Assembly: GCA_937982605.1 (NCBI GenBank)
Contig: CALJLC010000356.1
Location: 1 to 11,041, forward strand
Length of the DNA stretch: 11,041 nucleotides
Reading direction: 5' to 3'
From: an uncultured Gemmatimonadales bacterium
GTDB taxonomy: Bacteria; Gemmatimonadota; Gemmatimonadetes; Longimicrobiales; Gaopeijiaceae
The notes under the pieces were generated by a model, which worked only from the letters and a program-made list of their open reading frames with translations, did no database searches and was not told the origin of the DNA. This document shows, in pieces, positions 7,536 through 11,041 of the stretch. Positions within the stretch are counted from its first letter, which is position 1. Every line of letters begins with the position of its first letter. Both the position numbers and the translations under genes were made by a program.

Positions 7536-8078
7536 CTACTTCTTCTTCGGAGCCGCCTTCTTCCGGGCGGTCTTCTTCTTGGCCGCAGGCTTCTTCTTGG
7601 CGGCCTTCTTCCGAGCGGTCTTCTTCTTGGCCGGCTTCTTCTTGGCGGCCTTCTTCTTGGCGGCCGGCTTCTTCTTGGCGGCCTTCTTCTTCTTGGCGGC
7701 GGGCTTCTTCTTCGCAGCCTTCTTCTTCTTGGCGGCGGGCTTCTTCTTCTTCGCAGCCTTCTTCTTGGCGGCCGCCTTCTTCACCGTCTTCTTCTTGGCG
7801 GCGGTCTTCTTCCGCGCGGTCGTCTTCTTCTTGGCGGCCTTCTTCCGGGCGGTCTTCTTCTTCGCGGCCGGCTTCCGCTTGGCGGCGGCCTTCTTCTTGG
7901 TCGCCTTCTTCTTGGTGGCCTTCTTCTTCGCGGCGGCCTTCTTCACGGACTTCTTCGGAGCGGTCTTGCGCGAGGGGCGCTTCTTCGCTCCAGTCGCTTT
8001 CTTGGTCGCCGGTTTCTTCGCGGCGCGCTTCTTCGGCGCCGCCTTCTTCTTCGCCGTTGCCTTCTTTTTCGTCGCCAC
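7536..8078 (-). CDS. Lysine-rich histone H1-like / AlgP-like DNA-binding protein
   Basis: A 180-residue protein of extreme composition: by hand count about 88 lysines, 53 alanines and 8 arginines, with a few proline, threonine, serine, valine and glycine, and no acidic or aromatic residue. It is made of short degenerate units such as KKKPAAKKK, KKKAAKKK and KKKTARKKAA, more regular toward the C-terminus. This resembles eukaryotic histone H1 tails, the tails of actinobacterial HU, Pseudomonas AlgP and chlamydial Hc1/Hc2. It lacks a folded HU or winged-helix head. The likely role is non-specific binding and compaction of DNA, or perhaps binding of RNA. The frame extends upstream to 8606, but GTG 8078 has GGAGG 7 bases ahead and begins exactly where the lysine-rich composition begins. 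A hairpin follows the gene. The protein is expected to be disordered when free. Confidence 0.85.
   Translation of the reverse strand: MATKKKATAKKKAAPKKRAAKKPATKKATGAKKRPSRKTAPKKSVKKAAAKKKATKKKATKKKAAAKRKPAAKKKTARKKAAKKKTTARKKTAAKKKTVKKAAAKKKAAKKKKPAAKKKKAAKKKPAAKKKKAAKKKPAAKKKAAKKKPAKKKTARKKAAKKKPAAKKKTARKKAAPKKK
7544..8070 (-). repeat. Low-complexity tandem AAG/GCC-rich coding repeats
   Basis: Almost the whole histone-like gene is degenerate tandem repeats of lysine codons (nearly all AAG) and alanine codons. The plus strand reads as long runs of CTTCTT broken by GGCGGC. The first 30 or so codons use AAA and AAG and are more varied; the 3' two thirds are more regular. Such tracts tend to change length by slippage or unequal recombination and are easily misassembled. 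The opposite strand is an open frame rich in phenylalanine, which is an artefact of the repeat. Confidence 0.85.
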
Positions 8079-8085
8079 GAGAATG

Positions 8086-8090
8086 CCTCC
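8086..8090 (-). promoter_or_regulatory. Ribosome binding site of the histone-like gene
   Basis: GGAGG on the minus strand, 7 bases before GTG 8078. It is the strongest ribosome site I saw in the window and settles the start of the lysine-rich protein against the much longer open frame. Confidence 0.85.
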
Positions 8091-8141
8091 GAGAATGGTT
8101 GGGGAGCGCGCGGAATGGGACGAGGTTCGAGCAAACGAAAC

Positions 8142-8233
8142 ACGAATCGACTCGTTCGCGCAATAGCTTTCTCCCGGTTCGTGCACCATATACGGTGGCG
8201 CGGATGATCCGACGCCACGACATCCGGTATACC
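8142..8233. promoter_or_regulatory. Divergent intergenic region with three palindrome-like sites
   Basis: The 166-base gap 8079-8244 between the divergent histone-like and SprT-like genes holds three symmetric sites. ACGAATCGACTCGT (8142-8155) and CACCATATACGGTG (8184-8197) each have one mismatched pair. GGTATACC (8226-8233) is perfect and is the core of the two padR-upstream palindromes. It ends 11 bases before the SprT ATG. I could not name convincing -35/-10 pairs for either direction. The sites are seen; regulation is inferred. Confidence 0.4.
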
Positions 8234-8244
8234 TCCACTCACCA

Positions 8245-9090
8245 ATGCGCCCCTCGGCAACTTCCCGTCGCGCCCTGACACCCGCGGAATTCCTTGACGA
8301 ACTCCGAAAACGAGGAGTTCGGCGGGTAAACTGCGTCCGATACCGCGACAACCGTTCGACGGTCTGGTCGCTCACGCAGCGGGGAACGGTCCTGAACGTG
8401 CACATCGCCTTCCGAGCGGCGACGCGCTCGATTCTCGACGCGTTCGCCGTGCTCGCGAGGGAGGGAGGAGTCCGCTCTCCGGCCTCAAGCCGGGCGGCCG
8501 AAAAGGTGAGCGACTGGCCCGAGCTCGCGCGGGCGATGGAGGCCGCCCGCAGACGGCACCACCGCGACCAGTCGGAGAACGGATCGGCGACCCACTGCTG
8601 TGGCACGCCCGGCCAGCGGGAGTACCTCCGCGCCGTCTACGACTACTTCAACCAGACCCGCTTCGACGGCGCGCTTCCCCCCGACATCCCGGTGCGACTC
8701 AGCCGGCGGATGCGCTCGGCGCTCGGTCACATGCTGCCCGGCATCCGCCGGGACGGCACGCGGTACGTCGTCGAGATCGCGCTCAACGTCGACCTGATGC
8801 TATCGGGCAACGGCGCCGAGCGGACCGACACGCTCCTGCACGAGATGGCGCACGCGGCCGACTGGCTCGAGTCCGGGAGCCAGGGCCACGGAGACAGCTG
8901 GCGCGAATGGGCGCGGCGCGTCGGGTGCCGACCCGACACGCTGTACGACCGTCCGGTACGATTCCGCCGGCGCCGGCGCGACCCGGTCGAGCGGGTGCCT
9001 CCCCTCCCGCCGGCGCTACGCGGCCGGAAGAACGGGAAGCGGCGTCACGGCCAGAGCCAACCGAAGGCGCCCGCGGTCAGGCACGCGTAG
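8245..9090 (+). CDS. SprT-like zinc metalloprotease domain protein
   Basis: A 281-residue protein with a SprT-like (Spartan/Wss1-type) zincin domain. The catalytic motif HEMAHAADW begins at residue 199, with zinc ligands H199 and H203 and catalytic E200. The third ligand is H215 in GHGDSWREWARRVGC (214-228). Upstream, REYLRAVYDYFNQTRFDGALP (125-145) is the usual opening of the domain. Residues 1-70 form a separate N-terminal region (VRYRDNRSTVWSL...GTVLNVHIAF) I cannot name; 71-120 looks like a linker. The C-terminus is basic (RRRRR, KNGKRRHG) and lacks the paired cysteines of a zinc ribbon. Known relatives cut proteins bound or crosslinked to DNA; that role here is inference. ATG 8245 has no clear ribosome site. 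It is divergent from the histone-like gene, and its last 46 bases overlap the convergent membrane-protein gene. Confidence 0.88.
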   Translation: MRPSATSRRALTPAEFLDELRKRGVRRVNCVRYRDNRSTVWSLTQRGTVLNVHIAFRAATRSILDAFAVLAREGGVRSPASSRAAEKVSDWPELARAMEAARRRHHRDQSENGSATHCCGTPGQREYLRAVYDYFNQTRFDGALPPDIPVRLSRRMRSALGHMLPGIRRDGTRYVVEIALNVDLMLSGNGAERTDTLLHEMAHAADWLESGSQGHGDSWREWARRVGCRPDTLYDRPVRFRRRRRDPVERVPPLPPALRGRKNGKRRHGQSQPKAPAVRHA

Positions 9091-9605
9091 ACGAAGCCGT
9101 CGAACATCGACCTGAGCGTCGACCCCCAGCGCTGCTTCCACCAGATGGCCCGCTGCGGCAACGCCATCGCATAGCATGCGAACGCGACGGTGCCCGTGAT
9201 GCGGAAGACGTCGAGGTACTCCGCTCCGGCACCGACCGTGCGCGTGGCCACGTAGGCCGCGAAGACGGCCACGACCAGGCAGTAGACGAACCACTGCGCG
9301 AGCTGCGGACCCATGTTGAAGAAGTCGCCGGGCCCGTACACCGTCATGATCGCGACGGGGCCCTTCTCGACCTTCGCCTTGAACTCCTCGGACTTCAGGT
9401 GCTCGGCGCCGCCGGAGTACGGAATGACGTAGTCGCCGGCCGGGATGCCGAAGGGCCGGAGCGCGTCCATGACCCGGTCCTCGTCGGGCACCTGGGCGAA
9501 GTCGTTCTTGTGATACGTCAGGAACATGTGGATGACCGAGCTGCCCACGAAGACGAGGACGGCGGACAGGACGATCGGGAGCCAGAGGGAGGGGATGGTG
9601 ACCAT
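9045..9605 (-). CDS. Conserved hypothetical four-helix membrane protein
   Basis: A 186-residue membrane protein I recognise only as a conserved unknown. Predicted helices lie at about 8-29, 104-122, 133-150 and 168-185. Between helices one and two is a soluble segment of about 70 residues: FLTYHKNDFAQVPDEDRVMDAL, then GDYVIPY, EHLKSEEFKAKVEKGPVAIMTVYGPG and FNMGPQLAQWF. The region around helices three and four holds ALPQRAIWWKQRW, a tryptophan-rich, positively charged loop. No catalytic or metal-binding signature is visible. ATG 9605 is supported by GAGG 7 bases upstream (9613-9616). The gene seems to be transcribed alone, and its 3' end overlaps that of the SprT-like gene by 46 bases. The function cannot be stated from sequence. 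Confidence 0.87.
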   Translation of the reverse strand: MVTIPSLWLPIVLSAVLVFVGSSVIHMFLTYHKNDFAQVPDEDRVMDALRPFGIPAGDYVIPYSGGAEHLKSEEFKAKVEKGPVAIMTVYGPGDFFNMGPQLAQWFVYCLVVAVFAAYVATRTVGAGAEYLDVFRITGTVAFACYAMALPQRAIWWKQRWGSTLRSMFDGFVYACLTAGAFGWLWP

Positions 9606-9735
9606 GGGACGACCTCGCGGCTGGAGGTGAGGCGATCACGCGGGTCCGTCGGGACGACGCCCGGATCCGGCACCGTTCACCGTACGCGCGGCAAAGACGC
9701 GGGGCAACTCGCGACGGACACCCGCGGGGGAACCA

Positions 9736-9765
9736 TCGAACCGCCGGAAAGCCTCGAACCGCCGG
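9736..9765. repeat. 12-bp direct repeat in intergenic region
   Basis: TCGAACCGCCGG occurs exactly at 9736-9747 and 9754-9765, 18 bases apart start to start, in the 181-base gap between two minus-strand genes. The second copy runs into the hairpin at 9760-9781. It could be a tandem binding site, but a local duplication in GC-rich spacer is as likely. Apart from this and the hairpin I see nothing definite in 9606-9786. Confidence 0.5.
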
Positions 9766-9781
9766 GGTGGCTGCCCCGGCG
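9760..9781 (-). terminator. Hairpin after the secreted plug-like gene, probable terminator
   Basis: CGCCGGGG (9760-9767) and CCCCGGCG (9774-9781) form a perfect 8-bp stem with a 6-base loop. It lies 5 bases past the stop of the minus-strand gene ending at 9787. The minus strand then reads GTTCGAGGCTTTCC, so the U-tract is weak. It is probably a GC-rich terminator or a 3' stabilising hairpin. Confidence 0.6.
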
Positions 9782-9786
9782 CGTCT

Positions 9787-10623
9787 TCAGCGCAGCCACG
9801 CCTCGGTGTAGAGGAGCACCGCGCCCCCGGGGTACACGACCGAGCCGTCCGTCGGCGTGACGACCTGCACCCGGTACAGCATGTCGAGCGGCAGGTCGGG
9901 CATGAAGTCCTCGTCGAGGCGCATGCTGTTCAGGTACACCGGCAGGCACCGGTTCGTCCGGTACTCGAAGCACGGTCCGCTCCGGGTCTCCCGGACGAGC
10001 ACCGCGGGAGCGAACTCCCAGCGCACCACGTCCGTGAGCGTGTGCGCCCGCGCCAGGTGGTCCTGCAGCGTCTCGTAGCCGACCGGCCGGAAGCGAAGCG
10101 AGTTGGGATGCAGTCCGATGATCATCCGCACGGTATGGTCCGCGCGCTCCTCGGAGAGTCGATCGGTCTCGACGGTGAGACCGAGGAGCTCCACCGGAGC
10201 GGCCGCCATCTCCAGATCGATCGGGTACACGCCATCGGCGCGGAGCGCCTCGAGGAGCGGGCTCTCGACCGTCGTGTAGCCGATCCGCTCGGCCTCGATC
10301 CGGTACACGCCCGGCTCCGGCGCGCGCAGCCGGTAGAATCCGTCGGCCGCCGAGATCGAGATGGCACGCTGCTCGCCTTCGGCATCGACGAGGCGCACGA
10401 GCGCGGTGCCGACCGGGCCCTCACCCGAGACGCCCAGCACCCGACCCTCGAAGGTCTGCGCGGTGAGCGGGCCCGCGCCGAGCGTTCCGGCGGCGAGCAG
10501 CAGCATCGCGAGGTCGGGGAGCCGCCCGAGCGCGGCGGGCCTCGGCCCGGTCCCGCGGGCCTGTGCCGCGGAAAGCCGCGCGACGCGGCACCGGAGCAGG
10601 GCGATCGGTCGGTGCGTCTTCAC
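9787..10623 (-). CDS. Secreted carboxypeptidase-regulatory-like protein with plug-like C-terminus
   Basis: A 278-residue exported protein. A hydrophobic stretch at 38-52 (LAMLLLAAGTLGAGP) ends in LTAQ, a good signal-peptidase site after residue 55. Residues about 57-140 form a carboxypeptidase regulatory-like beta sandwich (FEGRVLGVSGEGPVGTALVRLVD ... DGFYRLRAPEPGVYRIEAERIGY). Residues about 180-278 resemble the plug of TonB-dependent receptors (LTDVVRWEFAPAVLVR ... CLPVYLNSMRLDEDF ... YRVQVVTP), but no beta barrel follows. C218 and C226 could form a disulfide. The start is GTG 10623, which leaves a long arginine-rich leader of 38 residues; ATG 10506 is an alternative but would leave the signal without positive charge. 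It lies 31 bases downstream of the transketolase gene. Probably periplasmic or at the outer membrane; role unknown. Confidence 0.8.
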   Translation of the reverse strand: MKTHRPIALLRCRVARLSAAQARGTGPRPAALGRLPDLAMLLLAAGTLGAGPLTAQTFEGRVLGVSGEGPVGTALVRLVDAEGEQRAISISAADGFYRLRAPEPGVYRIEAERIGYTTVESPLLEALRADGVYPIDLEMAAAPVELLGLTVETDRLSEERADHTVRMIIGLHPNSLRFRPVGYETLQDHLARAHTLTDVVRWEFAPAVLVRETRSGPCFEYRTNRCLPVYLNSMRLDEDFMPDLPLDMLYRVQVVTPTDGSVVYPGGAVLLYTEAWLR

Positions 10624-10634
10624 ACCGAAAGGTA

Positions 10635-10653
10635 CGCGACGCCCGCCGTCGCG
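10635..10653 (-). terminator. Hairpin immediately after the transketolase stop
   Basis: CGCGACG (10635-10641) and CGTCGCG (10647-10653) form a perfect 7-bp stem with a 5-base loop, starting one base after the TAA of the transketolase gene on the minus strand. The following TACCTTTCGG is a poor U-tract. It may end the transketolase transcript, or be a processing hairpin in a joint transcript with the next gene, whose GTG start is 12 bases away. Confidence 0.5.
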
Positions 10654-10654
10654 C

Positions 10655-11041
10655 TTACGTCCGGTGGGACCCGATCATCTCACGCGCGGCGTCCACGACC
10701 GCGTCGACCGTGATGCCCAGCTTCTCGTACAGCACCTCGGCGGGCGCCGACGCGCCGAACCGGTCGATGCCGATGGCACGGCCGCGATCTCCGACCCATC
10801 GCGACCAGCCGAAGGTGCTCGCGGCCTCGATCGAGACCCGGGCGGTCACCGACGGCGGCAGCACCTCGTCCCGGTACGCCGGGCTCTGCTGCCCGAAGAG
10901 GTACCAGCTCGGGAGACTCACCACCCGGGTCGGAACGCCGTCCTCCTCGAGTCGCGCACGCGCCTCGACGGCGAGCGCCACCTCCGTGCCACTCGCGAGG
11001 ACGATCACGCTCGGCGTTCCGCCGGACGCCTCGGCCAGCAC
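10655..11041 (-). CDS. tkt: Transketolase, C-terminal part (truncated by window edge)
   Basis: The last 128 codons of a transketolase, which moves two-carbon ketol units between sugar phosphates in the pentose phosphate pathway using thiamine diphosphate. Only the C-terminal domain is present. The visible family motifs are SVIVLASGTEVALAVEARARLEEDGVPTRVVSLPSW, the FGWSRWVGDRG loop and IGIDRFGASAPAEVLYEKLGIT, followed by a final helix ending in MIGSHRT. The first codon in the window (GTG at 11041) is internal, and the gene continues beyond the right edge. The dehydrogenase and 1-deoxyxylulose synthase families share this fold, but the FGASAPAEVLYEKLGIT segment is typical of transketolase. Cytoplasmic. 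A hairpin follows the stop. Confidence 0.93.
   Translation of the reverse strand: MLAEASGGTPSVIVLASGTEVALAVEARARLEEDGVPTRVVSLPSWYLFGQQSPAYRDEVLPPSVTARVSIEAASTFGWSRWVGDRGRAIGIDRFGASAPAEVLYEKLGITVDAVVDAAREMIGSHRT

Noticed and set aside
7544..8070. CRISPR-like array suggested by repeated CTTCTT/GGCGGC units
   Set aside because: The units are short and degenerate, have no unique spacers, and are fully explained as codons of a lysine/alanine-rich protein.
6256..8166. Long plus-strand frame with a phenylalanine- and alanine-rich tail resembling membrane segments
   Set aside because: It is the reverse strand of thrC and the lysine-codon repeat; AAG runs read backward give CTT/TTC codons. It shows no family motif and no ribosome site.
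7453..8238. Minus-strand frame rich in glutamate and glutamine
   Set aside because: It is a shifted frame of the lysine-rich repeat (AAG read as GAA/AGA), so the coiled-coil-like look is an artefact.
8079..8606. Upstream extension of the lysine-rich frame to 356 residues
   Set aside because: It runs antisense through the SprT-like gene, its composition changes abruptly at 8078, and a strong ribosome site sits exactly at the GTG there.

Overview
The window is gene-dense, GC-rich bacterial chromosome. High GC, a PadR regulator coupled to an ADOP-type permease, a short secreted carboxypeptidase-regulatory/plug-like protein and a lysine-rich histone-like protein together suggest a member of Gemmatimonadota or a related soil or sediment lineage. 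That placement is inference from gene content; there is no rRNA or tRNA in the window. I see no transposase, integrase, CRISPR array or phage gene.

Layout, left to right. (1) 14-505 (+) is a DinB-fold protein. (2) 515-3190 (-) is a large orphan MacB/FtsX-type permease (ADOP type), and 3190-3549 (-) is its PadR-type repressor. The repressor stop and the permease start share one base. Two perfect 12-bp palindromes sit just upstream of padR. (3) 3784-5118 (+) is a polytopic membrane protein of the MATE/MOP type, perhaps related to the ANKH group. (4) 5150-6103 (-) and 6100-7419 (-) are homoserine kinase (thrB) and threonine synthase (thrC). They overlap by ATGA, thrC being transcribed first; together they carry out the last two steps from homoserine to threonine. 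(5) 7536-8078 (-) encodes a 180-residue protein that is about half lysine and resembles histone H1 tails and AlgP. A UUCG-loop hairpin lies between it and thrC. (6) 8245-9090 (+) is a SprT-like zinc metalloprotease, divergent from the histone-like gene. (7) 9045-9605 (-) is an unknown four-helix membrane protein whose 3' end overlaps the protease gene. (8) 9787-10623 (-) is a secreted carboxypeptidase-regulatory-like protein with a plug-like C-terminus. (9) 10655-11041 (-) is the C-terminal part of a transketolase that runs off the window.

Most of this is ordinary housekeeping and transport. The points most worth a second look are the GGTATACC palindromes, present twice before padR and once before the protease gene, and the divergent pairing of a DNA-coating lysine-rich protein with a Spartan-like protease. 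The secreted plug-like protein without a barrel is also unusual. I did not find convincing evidence of a wholly new multi-gene system. No gap exceeds 300 bases; the longest is 3550-3783.
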